Source: Halosimplex litoreum
GTDB taxonomy: Archaea; Halobacteriota; Halobacteria; Halobacteriales; Haloarculaceae
DNA length: 64,000 bases
NCBI RefSeq assembly: GCF_016065055.1
Contig: NZ_CP065856.1
Location: forward strand, 1,735,836 to 1,799,835
Direction of reading: 5' to 3'
Shown here: piece after piece, positions 7,694 through 16,049 of the stretch
Numbering within the stretch: position 1 is the first letter of the stretch
How the letters are laid out: each line of letters opens with the position of its first letter
Notes under the pieces: model-generated
The model's input: only the letters and a program-made list of their open reading frames with translations
Told to the model about the DNA's origin: nothing
Databases searched by the model: none
Position numbers and translations under genes: made by a program

Positions 7694-8287
7694 ATGACCG
7701 AGGCCGAGATGGACGGACTCGACGTGGTCGCCTGCGAGCGCTGCCCCGACCTGGTCGAGTGTCGCAGCCGCATCGTCAACGGCGTGGGCCCGGCCGACGC
7801 GGATCTCCTGTTCGTCGGCGAGGCGCCCGGCCAGCACGAGGACGAGGGCGGCGAACCGTTCGTCGGCCGCTCCGGCGACGTGCTCGACGACGGCCTCCGC
7901 GACGCCGGACTCGACCGCGGCGACGTGCGCATCACCAACTGCGTCCGCTGTCGCCCGCCCGACAACCGCGACCCGACCGATTCGGAACTCGCGAACTGCC
8001 GCGGGTATCTGGAGACGGAGATCGACCGCGTCGACCCCGAGGTGGTCGTCACGCTGGGGAAGGTGCCCGCCGAACACCTGCTCGAACGGGACGTGGCCGT
8101 CACCGGCGAGGCCGGCGACGTGGTCGAGGCCGCGATCGGCGACGAGCGCCGGCGCGTGCTGGTCTGTGTCCACCCCGCAGCGACGCTGTACGACCCCTCA
8201 CAGCGCGAGACGTTCGCCTCCACGCTGGAGCGGGCGGCGGAGTTCACCGACGAGTCGAGCGGCCAGTCCCGTCTCGGCGACTTCTGA
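7694..8287 (+). CDS. Uracil-DNA glycosylase, family 4 (iron-sulfur)
   Basis: 197 aa. C14 and C17 in the N-terminal CERCPDL, plus the cysteines of NCVRCRPP and the Cys of ELANC, supply the 4Fe-4S ligands. The active-site loop is GEAPGQHEDEGGEPFVGRSG and the C-terminal motif is VHPAATLYDP, whose His stabilises the flipped uracil. The enzyme removes uracil from DNA to start base-excision repair. Length matches the family. It follows the DUF99 gene on the same strand. ATG is preferred, and no better start lies upstream. Confidence 0.9.
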   Translation: MTEAEMDGLDVVACERCPDLVECRSRIVNGVGPADADLLFVGEAPGQHEDEGGEPFVGRSGDVLDDGLRDAGLDRGDVRITNCVRCRPPDNRDPTDSELANCRGYLETEIDRVDPEVVVTLGKVPAEHLLERDVAVTGEAGDVVEAAIGDERRRVLVCVHPAATLYDPSQRETFASTLERAAEFTDESSGQSRLGDF

Positions 8288-8299
8288 GTGGCCGCCGCG

Positions 8300-9334
8300 C
8301 TATCCGAAGATCGCCGGCCCGACGTCGAGCTGGTCGACTACGTCCACCACCGGCTGGTAGGCGTCCACGCCGGCCTCGCGGACGGCGTCGAACCACAGGT
8401 CGTCGTCGGTGCCGTCACGACCGTCGGCGCCGTAGTAGATCCGGTCGGGCGCGTTCAGGAACGACCGCCGGAGCGCGTCCTTCGCGCCGTCGCTCAGTCC
8501 CGCCGCGACGACGAGGGGTGCGTGCGGGATCCCGGTGTCCTCGTGCAGCGTCCGGGCGGTCGCCTCGAACGCCGTCGGTGTCGGGCCGGTTCCGGTGTCG
8601 CGGACGAACCCCCCCATCGCCGCCGCGTCGACCTCCCTCGCCTCCAGTAGCGCGTACGACTGGACGTGTCCCCCGGCAAATCGCGTGTCGAACGCCGCCG
8701 TCGACCCGTCGCCCGCCGGGAGGTCGCCCACGTCCAGCCCGCCCGTCGTCGCCATGGCGGCGAGCGGATACAGACAGCCGCTCGTCGACAGGCGGTTCGA
8801 GAACGCGACCGTCTTCCCCGCCAACTCCGAGAGGCGCTCGACGTCGCTGTCGGTCGGCACCGCGACGATGCTCTCGTAGGTCCAGCTCCCGTAGCCCCTG
8901 CGCTGGAGGAGCACCTCGGCGTCGCCGGCGGCGACCCCGAGTGCCGCCGCGAACGCGCCCGTCTCGGCGATATCGGCCGTCCCGTCGCCCAGCGCCTCGA
9001 TCACGGCGCCGTAGTCGCTCCCGATGTTCATATCGACGCTCGTCCCTTCGGGGACCGGGTACTCCGCTTCGAGGTTCGTCCCCAGGTAGTCCCGGACCGG
9101 CCCGTACTGCACGTAGAAGTTCCGCTGGGGGACGCTCGGCGACAGCCACAGGTCGACCTCGCGGTCGCCGCCGAACGCGAGCGCGTCCGCGTCCGTAGTC
9201 CCGGTCCCGGCCCGGGTCGTCGCCACGTCGCGACCGGGTGTCCCGGTCGTGGACCCGGCGTCGAGACACCCGCCGACGGCGCTCGCGCCCACGAGCGCGC
9301 TCGCACTCGCGAGAAACGTTCGTCTGTCGAACAC
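8300..9334 (-). CDS. PhnD-like phosphonate/phosphite-type ABC transporter binding lipoprotein
   Basis: 344 aa from a GTG start. The N-terminus FDRRTFLASASALVGASAVGGC is a twin-arginine signal ending in a lipobox, so the protein should be exported folded and lipid-anchored. The mature part shows LSPSVPQRNFYVQYGPVRDYL, DYGAVIEALGDGTADIAETG and LAGKTVAFSN, a PhnD-type periplasmic-binding fold. No permease or ATPase gene is next to it, so the partner and ligand are unknown. A TATA-like box at 9359-9366 is centred 28 nt before the GTG, which fixes the start. It is divergent from hisH. Confidence 0.85.
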   Translation of the reverse strand: MFDRRTFLASASALVGASAVGGCLDAGSTTGTPGRDVATTRAGTGTTDADALAFGGDREVDLWLSPSVPQRNFYVQYGPVRDYLGTNLEAEYPVPEGTSVDMNIGSDYGAVIEALGDGTADIAETGAFAAALGVAAGDAEVLLQRRGYGSWTYESIVAVPTDSDVERLSELAGKTVAFSNRLSTSGCLYPLAAMATTGGLDVGDLPAGDGSTAAFDTRFAGGHVQSYALLEAREVDAAAMGGFVRDTGTGPTPTAFEATARTLHEDTGIPHAPLVVAAGLSDGAKDALRRSFLNAPDRIYYGADGRDGTDDDLWFDAVREAGVDAYQPVVDVVDQLDVGPAIFG

Positions 9335-9358
9335 ATCCCGACTACCGAACGAGACGCG

Positions 9359-9366
9359 ATTAAGTG
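9359..9366 (-). promoter_or_regulatory. TATA-like box for the PhnD-like gene
   Basis: CACTTAAT on the minus strand, centred 28 nt upstream of the GTG at 9334; supports a leaderless GTG start. Confidence 0.6.
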
Positions 9367-9479
9367 TTCCCACTGCGCCCGTCGCCGCCCGAGCGGCGGG
9401 GCGCCGACGGCCGCCGTGGTCGCACTCGAAGCTTGCGCGGACGGAAAGCGACTTGACCGGGGTCGCCGTATCGGCGGGT

Positions 9480-10130
9480 ATGAACACGCGAGCGACTGCG
9501 GCCGAGGTCGTCGTGGTCGACTACGGGCTGGGGAACCTCCGCAGCGTCACGCGCGGGCTCGAACGCGCGGGCGCCGCGGTCGAGCTCAGCGACGACCCCG
9601 GCGACTTCGCCGGCGCCGACGGGATCGTCCTCCCGGGCGTCGGCGCCTTCTCCGAGGGCATGGACAACGCCGGCCCCTTCCGCGACGCCCTGGTCGAACA
9701 GGCCGAGGCCGGAACCCCCCTGTTCGGCATCTGTCTCGGCATGCAGATGCTGCTCACCACCAGCGAGGAGGCCGAACGCGAGGGCCAGGGCGACGTCGAG
9801 GGGCTGGACCTCGTCCCGGGCCGCAACGTCCGCTTTCGGGGCGACCTGAAGGTGCCCCACATGGGCTGGAACGAACTCGACGTGACTCGCGAGCACCCGA
9901 TCGTCGAAGGGGTAAACGGCGACCACGCCTACTTCGTCCACTCCTACTACGCCGAGCCCGACGACGACGCGGCGGTAGTCGCCACCACCGACTACGGGAC
10001 CGACTTCGCCTCGATCGTCGCGAACGAACGGGGCACCGTCTTCGGCACCCAGTTCCACCCCGAGAAATCGGGCGAGACCGGGCTGGCCATCCTGCGCAAC
10101 TTCGTCGACATCTGCGTCGACGGGCTCTGA
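9480..10130 (+). CDS. hisH: Imidazole glycerol phosphate synthase, glutaminase subunit HisH
   Basis: 216 aa, a class I glutamine amidotransferase. It shows VVDYGLGNLRSVTRGLERAG, the nucleophile C85 in GICLGMQ, and the catalytic His and Glu in QFHPEKSGETG. HisH releases ammonia from glutamine for HisF, which makes imidazole glycerol phosphate and AICAR in histidine synthesis. No other his gene is in the window; scattered his genes are common in haloarchaea. The ATG at 9480 leaves a short nonconserved lead before the strand motif. Very secure call. Confidence 0.96.
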   Translation: MNTRATAAEVVVVDYGLGNLRSVTRGLERAGAAVELSDDPGDFAGADGIVLPGVGAFSEGMDNAGPFRDALVEQAEAGTPLFGICLGMQMLLTTSEEAEREGQGDVEGLDLVPGRNVRFRGDLKVPHMGWNELDVTREHPIVEGVNGDHAYFVHSYYAEPDDDAAVVATTDYGTDFASIVANERGTVFGTQFHPEKSGETGLAILRNFVDICVDGL

Positions 10131-10218
10131 ACCGCTCGCGACTCGACGGCATCGAGCCGCCAGCAGAGCCCCGATCGTGCCGGTGGCTACTTACTGCCGG
10201 CGGCCGTCGTCGCCGGCT

Positions 10219-10728
10219 ATGCTCGCAGCGCTCGCGGCGGTCGCCGACGCGTTGGTGCAGGTGAACGTCGACATCGATCTGAACCCCCTCGCCAACGTCG
10301 TCCGCGGCGCCCTCGGCTCGTTCCTGACGACGCTGGTCGTCGGCGCCATCCTCACCGCCGTCGCGCCGGAGTTCCTCGAAGACCGGATGGCCGCGGTCGT
10401 CGACGACCCCGTCGGCTCGTTCGTCTACGGCTTTCTCGTGCTGATCGCCCTCGCGCTCGTCACCGTCGTCCTCGTGATCACCGTCCTCGGCATCCTCGTC
10501 GCGATCCCGCTGGTCCTCCTGGCCTACGTCGTCTGGGCCGTCGGCGCGACCGTCGCCTTCCTCGCTATCGCCGACCGGCTCGTCGACCGCGAAGGCGACG
10601 ACTGGACCGCCTCGCTCTTCGTCGCCGCCGCGCTCAACGGCGGGCTCGTCCTCACCGGCGTCGGCGGAATTCTCTCGTTCTGTATCGGCGCCGCCGGCTT
10701 CGGCGCCGTCCTCGAAGACCGTCTCTGA
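10219..10728 (+). CDS. Integral membrane protein, 169 aa
   Basis: Four hydrophobic segments: about residues 33-48, 68-92 (very rich in Leu/Val/Ile), 95-115 and 132-160. They are separated by the charged loops APEFLEDRMAAVVDDPVGS and DRLVDREGDD. The pattern resembles haloarchaeal membrane proteins with a bactofilin/DUF-type helical core, but I cannot name the family. The ATG at 10219 is chosen over an upstream in-frame start because the preceding 14 codons are atypical. It lies between hisH and a small STAS-like gene on the same strand. Confidence 0.75.
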   Translation: MLAALAAVADALVQVNVDIDLNPLANVVRGALGSFLTTLVVGAILTAVAPEFLEDRMAAVVDDPVGSFVYGFLVLIALALVTVVLVITVLGILVAIPLVLLAYVVWAVGATVAFLAIADRLVDREGDDWTASLFVAAALNGGLVLTGVGGILSFCIGAAGFGAVLEDRL

Positions 10729-10815
10729 GTCGTTTCGGCGCGGTATTCGACGGTTTCGCCGACACCTAACGAGTAAGGCATTCCTACCATTGAGAATCGG
10801 ACGGTACGTACTGGT

Positions 10816-11208
10816 ATGTACGAGATAGAAGCAGACCCGCGGACGAACCGACTGTCCCTGAGTTTCAGCGGCCGGATGGACCGGGCGGAGATGGAGACCG
10901 CCGCCGACGAGACGGTCGAAGCTGCCGAGGGGCTGCGCGACGGGTTCGACATCGTCAACGACCTCTCCGGGTTCACCCCGCCGTCGCCCGAGGCCGCCAA
11001 ACCGATCAAGCGTGCCCAGGCCGAACTGAAGGAGATGGGCGTCGACCGCGTCGTCCGCGTCACCGACGAGGAGACGAGCCAGGTCGTCGTCAACGCCTTC
11101 GAGCGCCGTTCCCGCGACGTGGGTTACAGCGGCGAGACCGCCGACTCCGTCGTCGAGGCCGAGCGCAAGCTCGAGGAGAAAGACGTCGCGGGCTACGCGA
11201 GCGCCTGA
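10816..11208 (+). CDS. Small STAS/SpoIIAA-like protein, 130 aa
   Basis: Soluble alpha/beta protein. The N-terminal strands (YEIEADPRTNRLSLSFSGRM) precede a helix, then DGFDIVNDLSGF, then MGVDRVVRVT. This order recalls SpoIIAA/STAS-like domains used in anti-anti-sigma or SEC14-type proteins; the match is by eye only. The 3' end overlaps the 3' end of the convergent sensor kinase gene by 16 nt, so the two transcripts must be complementary at their ends. No catalytic motif is seen. Confidence 0.75.
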   Translation: MYEIEADPRTNRLSLSFSGRMDRAEMETAADETVEAAEGLRDGFDIVNDLSGFTPPSPEAAKPIKRAQAELKEMGVDRVVRVTDEETSQVVVNAFERRSRDVGYSGETADSVVEAERKLEEKDVAGYASA

Positions 11209-12938
11209 CCGCGGTCGTCGCTCGAGGACTCGCCGGTCGGGCCCGCCTCCTCGGCGTCCGGCACGGTGACCGTCGCCCGCGTCCCGTCGCGGGTGTCGAA
11301 CGAGAGGTCGCCGCCCAGCGCCGTCGCGCCCCAGTCGGCCAGCCACAGTCCCAGTCCCGACCCGTGTTCGAGCGCCGACTCCGCCCCCGCCGTCAGCACG
11401 TCGAGCTCGTGGTCGGGCACCCCCGGGCCGTCGTCGGCGACGGTGACCGCCACCGCGTCCCCACGGCGCTCGGCCGACAGCACCACCGTCGGCGCCTCGC
11501 CGGCGTGTTCCAGCGCGTTCTCCAGCAGCGTCCCGACGACGACCTGCAGGACCGCCGGGTCCGCGGTGACGGTCACGTCCGCCGCTTCGACGGTCACGGT
11601 CGCCCCGTCCCCGTCGGCCGCGGTGGCGCCATCGTCGGCCCCGGCGCCGACTCGCTCCGCCCGCACCGCCTCCAGTAGCTCGGCCACGTCCACCCGTTCG
11701 GCGCGCGGATCGCTGTCGAGGACGCGCTCGACGGTCCGGGCCTTCTCCCCGAGCGCGACCAGTTCCGTCGCCTTCGAATCGGCGCGGTCGAGCATGCCGC
11801 GGATCTCGGGGTCGTCGACCTCCCTCGCGGCGGCCTCGGTGAACCCCTGGACGACGGTCATGTCGTTGCGGAGGTTGTGCCGCAGGACCCGGTTGAGCAC
11901 GCCGAGGCGCTGCTCGCGCCGGCGCTCCTCGGTCACGTCCTGGAAGACGACGGTGTAACCGACGTGGGTCCCGCCGGCGTCGGACAGCGGCGTCGTCGTC
12001 ACCGTGAAGACCCGCCGCCGCCCGCCCGACTGCACCGCCACGGTCTCGGTCTCGGTCGGATCGCCGCAGTCCTCGCCGAGCAGCGCCGACAGCGGCCGCG
12101 TCAGCGCCGCCGTCTTCTCGACGCCGAACACCCGTTCCGCGGCACCGTTGAGCGTGACGACCCGGCGCTGTTCGTCGACGATGACCACCGGCGCGCCCAG
12201 GTCGTCGATCGCCGCCCGTTCGCCCACTCGCCGGGTCGCCGGGTGGAACTCGAACATGTCGCTGCCGACGAACGCGTAGGCGTCGAGCGCGACGTGCGGG
12301 AGGAAGGCGACGGTCACGAGGTTGACCGCCGTCACCGACCCGACGCCGTAGAGCCAGGCCAGCACCGCCGCGACCGGCGGGAACGTCGACAGCCCCACCG
12401 CGACCGCCTCCCGCCGGTACAGCGGCCCGTAGCTGACGACCGTGTCGAACAGCAGGAGGCTCCCGACGGTGATCAGCAGGACCCCGGCCGTCGCAGCGAG
12501 CAGCGCCCACAGCCGCATGTCGTAGGTCGCGCCCGCGACACCCAGCACCCGAACCACCTCGAAGTCCGCCCATGCGAGGCCGTGGACCGGGTTCGTCGCC
12601 CCGATCAGCCCGACGAGTATCGGGAACCCGGCGAACCCTTGCCACGCCCGGTCGACGACGCCACCGCGTCCCGTGTACGCCAGCGCGAACGCCAGGAAGT
12701 AGACGCCGGTGCCCGCCATCGCCGCCCACGAGACCACCTCCAGCGCCCACCGCACCGGCTCGGCGACGGTCACCAGTGCGACCCCGTACGCCAGGCTCCA
12801 GGTCGCCTGCGCGCCCAGACTCGCCAGGAACCAGTCCGCGCCCGGCTTGCCGCGGTAGCGCCACAGATAGCGGATCAACAGGAGTGTCCCCGCCGCCGCC
12901 ACGAACGAGGCCGCCACCGGCCACGGGGGGAGTGCCAT
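11193..12938 (-). CDS. Membrane sensor histidine kinase with 7TM and PAS domains
   Basis: 581 aa. Residues 1 to about 225 form seven hydrophobic helices (histidine-kinase 7TM type). A PAS domain at about 245-345 (IDDLGAPVVIVDEQRRVVTLN...FQDVTEERRRE) follows. The HisKA-like H-box LNRVLRHNLRNDMTVVQGF is typical of haloarchaeal kinases. The ATPase domain shows LLENALEHA (N-box), VADDGPGVP (G1) and GSGLGLWLA (G2). It should autophosphorylate the His of RHNLRND and pass phosphate to an unlinked response regulator, because none is adjacent. Its signal is unknown. The 3' end overlaps the convergent gene by 16 nt. Confidence 0.92.
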   Translation of the reverse strand: MALPPWPVAASFVAAAGTLLLIRYLWRYRGKPGADWFLASLGAQATWSLAYGVALVTVAEPVRWALEVVSWAAMAGTGVYFLAFALAYTGRGGVVDRAWQGFAGFPILVGLIGATNPVHGLAWADFEVVRVLGVAGATYDMRLWALLAATAGVLLITVGSLLLFDTVVSYGPLYRREAVAVGLSTFPPVAAVLAWLYGVGSVTAVNLVTVAFLPHVALDAYAFVGSDMFEFHPATRRVGERAAIDDLGAPVVIVDEQRRVVTLNGAAERVFGVEKTAALTRPLSALLGEDCGDPTETETVAVQSGGRRRVFTVTTTPLSDAGGTHVGYTVVFQDVTEERRREQRLGVLNRVLRHNLRNDMTVVQGFTEAAAREVDDPEIRGMLDRADSKATELVALGEKARTVERVLDSDPRAERVDVAELLEAVRAERVGAGADDGATAADGDGATVTVEAADVTVTADPAVLQVVVGTLLENALEHAGEAPTVVLSAERRGDAVAVTVADDGPGVPDHELDVLTAGAESALEHGSGLGLWLADWGATALGGDLSFDTRDGTRATVTVPDAEEAGPTGESSSDDRGQALA

Positions 12939-13013
12939 AGGTACTACAGCGAGTACAGTTACTTCGGGATTTGGGTCCGAACCGGCTCGTCCCCCGGCGG
13001 GGGAAGCGACGGG

Positions 13014-13421
13014 TCAGTAGGTCCGGTGCGACGCCGACCCGACGGCGACCCGGACGAGAGTGTTGTCCGACCAGTCGTCGGGGTCGGCGCCGTAGCGCTC
13101 GTTGATCCGCCGGTTGGCCCGCTCGGTCTCGGCGTCGTCCGCGACGACCGTCGCCGTGCCGCGGACGGTGACCGTCCACTCGGGGTGGCCGGCGTCGCTC
13201 TCCTGGATCGAGAGCGCGACGCGGGGGTTCTCGCGGACGTTCGCGAGCTTCCGGCCGGTCGTCATCACCTCGATCACCGGCCGGTCGTCGCCCTCGGCCG
13301 GTTCGTAGCGGAACCAGACCGGCGCGGCGTGGGGCCGGTCGTCGACGCAGGTCGCGAGGTGCGCCGCGACGGGGTCGCCGGTCAACAGCGCTTCGACCTC
13401 GGCGGGAACTGGCTGGGTCAC
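13014..13421 (-). CDS. Pyridoxamine 5'-phosphate oxidase-like FMN/F420-binding protein
   Basis: 135 aa split-barrel protein. Motifs are HLATCVDDRPHAAPVWFRYE near the N-terminus, IEVMTTGRKLANVRENPRVALSIQE, and VRGTATVVADDAE. The family binds FMN or F420 and includes oxidases and general stress proteins; the short length fits a stand-alone domain rather than a vitamin B6 enzyme. The GTG at 13421 gives VTQPVPAEVEALL. It is followed 41 nt upstream by the peptidase gene on the same strand, with no sign of co-translation. Confidence 0.82.
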   Translation of the reverse strand: MTQPVPAEVEALLTGDPVAAHLATCVDDRPHAAPVWFRYEPAEGDDRPVIEVMTTGRKLANVRENPRVALSIQESDAGHPEWTVTVRGTATVVADDAETERANRRINERYGADPDDWSDNTLVRVAVGSASHRTY

Positions 13422-13462
13422 GGCGGCGCTTGGGGCGCCAGCGAGAAGTGCGTTGTTCGCTC

Positions 13463-14155
13463 TCAGAGCCCGAGGCCGACCAGCGCGTACAGCGCGAGCG
13501 CGAGCATGGGGACGGCGGCGGCGACGTAGACGGGCTTGCTCCAGCCCAGGACCTTGCGGCCGTCCAGCGGGCCGTAGGGGATCATGTTGAACCCCGCCAG
13601 CAGGAGGTTGATGCTGAGGCCGCGCTGGCCGACGAGGCCGAGCAGGCCGGGGCCGAACAGGAACAGCGGCAGGAAGACGGCAGCGAGGCCGACGTTCGTG
13701 ACCGGGCCGGCCAGCGCGATAAGGCCGTTCTCGCGGGCGGTGATGCGGCCGCGGTGGACGACGGCACCGGGCGCGGCGAACAGGAAGCCCGCCAGCGCCG
13801 ACATCACCGCGAGAAAGAGCATGCCGTAGTCGGCCCGGAACGCGGCGACCTGGCCGAAGCGGACGGCGACGACCTTGTGCGCGAGTTCGTGCAGGAGGAA
13901 GGCGACACCGACGCTCGCCAACGAGACGGCCAGCGCGATCGCGATCGTCGACGGCGCGACCGTCCCTCGTGTGACCGCTTCGACCAGCGACCGATCGATG
14001 AACAGCATGAACGCGACGCCCAGCGCGAGCCACGCGATCCCCAGGTCCCGGAGTTCGCGCCGGCTGAAACTGATCCCGTGCCAGCCGCGGTCGCCACCCG
14101 GCGCTCGCCGACCGCCGCGAGGGGACCGACCGGCCGCCCCGCCGCGTCGGCTCAC
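13463..14155 (-). CDS. Site-2 protease family membrane metallopeptidase (M50)
   Basis: 230 aa, with about six membrane segments. The zinc site is HELAH in FLLHELAHKVVAVRFG, and the second ligand motif is NMIPYGPLDGRKVLGW. Family members cut membrane-embedded substrates. The GTG start overlaps the TGA of the TraB-like gene (GTGA), so the two are translationally coupled. After the start there is a short Arg/Gly-rich leader before the conserved SFSRRELRDLGIAW. Substrate unknown; coupling to a TraB-like protein is a useful hint. Confidence 0.88.
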   Translation of the reverse strand: MSRRGGAAGRSPRGGRRAPGGDRGWHGISFSRRELRDLGIAWLALGVAFMLFIDRSLVEAVTRGTVAPSTIAIALAVSLASVGVAFLLHELAHKVVAVRFGQVAAFRADYGMLFLAVMSALAGFLFAAPGAVVHRGRITARENGLIALAGPVTNVGLAAVFLPLFLFGPGLLGLVGQRGLSINLLLAGFNMIPYGPLDGRKVLGWSKPVYVAAAVPMLALALYALVGLGL

Positions 14156-15951
14156 GAGACGACACCCCAGACGATCCCCCAGCCGTTGCGTGCGCCGTCG
14201 AGCAACAGCCCAGGGATGGCGTCGACGCCGCCGATCGGCGCCGACAGCATCGGCAGGATCAGCGGGAAGACGACGAGGCTCGCGATCATGCTCCCGACGT
14301 TGGTGAGCCCGGCGACCAGGATCAGTCGGAACAGCGGGACCTGTCGCATCCGCGCGAAGATCTCGCTCACCGGCGCCGTCTCGTCGTCCATGATCTCGTT
14401 GAGCCGCCCGATGTCGGAGACGTTCACGTCGACGTAGCGCAACTCGACGTAGCCGGCGAACCAGCCGGGCGCCAACAGCGGGTTGACGCTGGTGAGCCAG
14501 GCGACGCCGCCGCCGACGACCGCGCTGGGCCAGGTCGCGCCCGCGAGCTTCGCCAGCCCGCCCGCCAACAGTGCGTTGACGACGAACCACGCGACGAACA
14601 ACTCGACCAGCCACGCGTTGCTCGCCCCGCCGAGCGCCAGCAGGACGAAAAAGACGAGGAAGCCGACGGTGAGCAGGTAGCCGACCGCCTTGTAGAGATA
14701 CCCGGTGAGACTCGTCCCGGAGGCCTCGCCGACCAGCGACTCCATCGGCGGCAGGCTCTGCGGGTCCGCGAGGTAGCCCTCGATACCCTCGCGGTGGCCG
14801 GCGCCGACGACCGCGACGACGCTGTAGCCCGCCTCCCGCAGCGCGACGAGTCGGTGAGCGATGAAGGCGTCGCGTTCGTCGATGAGCGCCTCGGCGGCGC
14901 CGGGGGCGAACCGACGGAACTCCTCCATCATCGCCGTCACCACGTCCGCGTCGGTCAGCTCGTCGATGTCGATCTCCTCTAAGTCCTCCTCCTCCGGCAG
15001 GAACGTCGCGAGGACGGCGCCCCCGAGCGCTCCGAGGGCCGCGCCGCTCAGGGCACCGCCGAGGACGCCGGTCCCGGCCTGGAGGACGAACCCGCCCAGC
15101 CCGGTCAACCGGTCGCTGGACACCGAGAGCGGGCCGAACGCGAGTCCGCCGCCGGCGGCGACCGCGACGCCCGCCGCCGAGCCCACGATGACGCCGACCG
15201 CAGCTCTGACGTACGTGGTGTTCGGGACGGGCAGGGGTTCGAGCCACTCGACGAGCCACGGTTCGAGCAGGCTCCAGAGGACGACGCCACCGATCGCGCC
15301 GCCGACGAGGCCGCCCGCGAGTGCGACGGTCCCGGGCCCCAGCGCGGCGACGAAGTCGGCGCTCGCGAACCCGAGGGCGCCCGCGCCGACCATCGCGAGC
15401 GAGAAGCCGACGAACAGGCCCAGGGAGAGACCCAGGCCGGCACCGACGGCGATCGGCGACCCGACCGCGAGAGTGAGGTTGCCGAGCATCGAGACCTTGC
15501 GCAGCGGGCTGAGTCTGGCCCAGAAGCGCTGGACGGTCAGCTGGATGTCGCGGTCGACGAGGGCGACGCCGAGGCCGTGCTCCTCGGCGGAATCGACGGC
15601 GGCCAACATGTCGGCGCCGGGGTCGACGCCGAGCTTCTTGCCCATGCGGGTCTGAACGTACGAGAGCATCCAGTAGGCGAGAAACTGGAAGACGGTGTTG
15701 CCCCGGAGCATGTCGCCGGGGTCGATGTCGTCCGGGGTCTCGCCTTTGAGCTGGCGAAAGCGCCCCTCGTCGAGTTCGACGGCGACCACGTCGGGTCGCC
15801 GCTCGGCGATGGTCTCCTCGACCTCTTCGACGCTCTGCTCGGAGACGTGTGCGGTGCCGAGAACGTGAACCTCTCCCTCGCCGCGCTCGCGGGAGGGCGG
15901 GAGCGACAACTCCCCGTCGACCCCGAGGTCGTCGCCGGCGGGCTCGGTCAT
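14152..15951 (-). CDS. TraB-family (pheromone-shutdown-like) membrane protein
   Basis: 599 aa. The N-terminal domain (about residues 25-180) shows VHVLGTAHVSEQSVEEVEE, PDVVAVELDEGRF and VALVDRDIQLT, the conserved TraB/Tiki-like motifs. A Gly/Ala-rich hydrophobic region with several helices is inserted at about 155-330. IDERDAFIAHRL and VVAVVGAGHREGIEGYL then complete the TraB domain. The C-terminal third holds four to five more membrane spans. The family is fold-related to metalloproteases that inactivate peptides, but archaeal function is unknown. It overlaps the site-2 protease gene by 4 nt. ATG start at 15951. Confidence 0.85.
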   Translation of the reverse strand: MTEPAGDDLGVDGELSLPPSRERGEGEVHVLGTAHVSEQSVEEVEETIAERRPDVVAVELDEGRFRQLKGETPDDIDPGDMLRGNTVFQFLAYWMLSYVQTRMGKKLGVDPGADMLAAVDSAEEHGLGVALVDRDIQLTVQRFWARLSPLRKVSMLGNLTLAVGSPIAVGAGLGLSLGLFVGFSLAMVGAGALGFASADFVAALGPGTVALAGGLVGGAIGGVVLWSLLEPWLVEWLEPLPVPNTTYVRAAVGVIVGSAAGVAVAAGGGLAFGPLSVSSDRLTGLGGFVLQAGTGVLGGALSGAALGALGGAVLATFLPEEEDLEEIDIDELTDADVVTAMMEEFRRFAPGAAEALIDERDAFIAHRLVALREAGYSVVAVVGAGHREGIEGYLADPQSLPPMESLVGEASGTSLTGYLYKAVGYLLTVGFLVFFVLLALGGASNAWLVELFVAWFVVNALLAGGLAKLAGATWPSAVVGGGVAWLTSVNPLLAPGWFAGYVELRYVDVNVSDIGRLNEIMDDETAPVSEIFARMRQVPLFRLILVAGLTNVGSMIASLVVFPLILPMLSAPIGGVDAIPGLLLDGARNGWGIVWGVVS

Positions 15952-16049
15952 TCACCCGCGCTACACGGCCGTCCCGTTTACCGTTGTCGGGACGCGCCGC
16001 TGGCGGGAGCGGCGACGACCGGCTGAGAAATCGGAGCGCGGACGGTGGT

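Noticed and set aside
9754-13179. Minus-strand frame of about 1141 codons spanning hisH to the sensor kinase
   Set aside because: It crosses strongly supported genes on either strand (hisH, STAS-like protein, sensor kinase) in a wrong frame and is Arg/Gly-rich low-complexity sequence.
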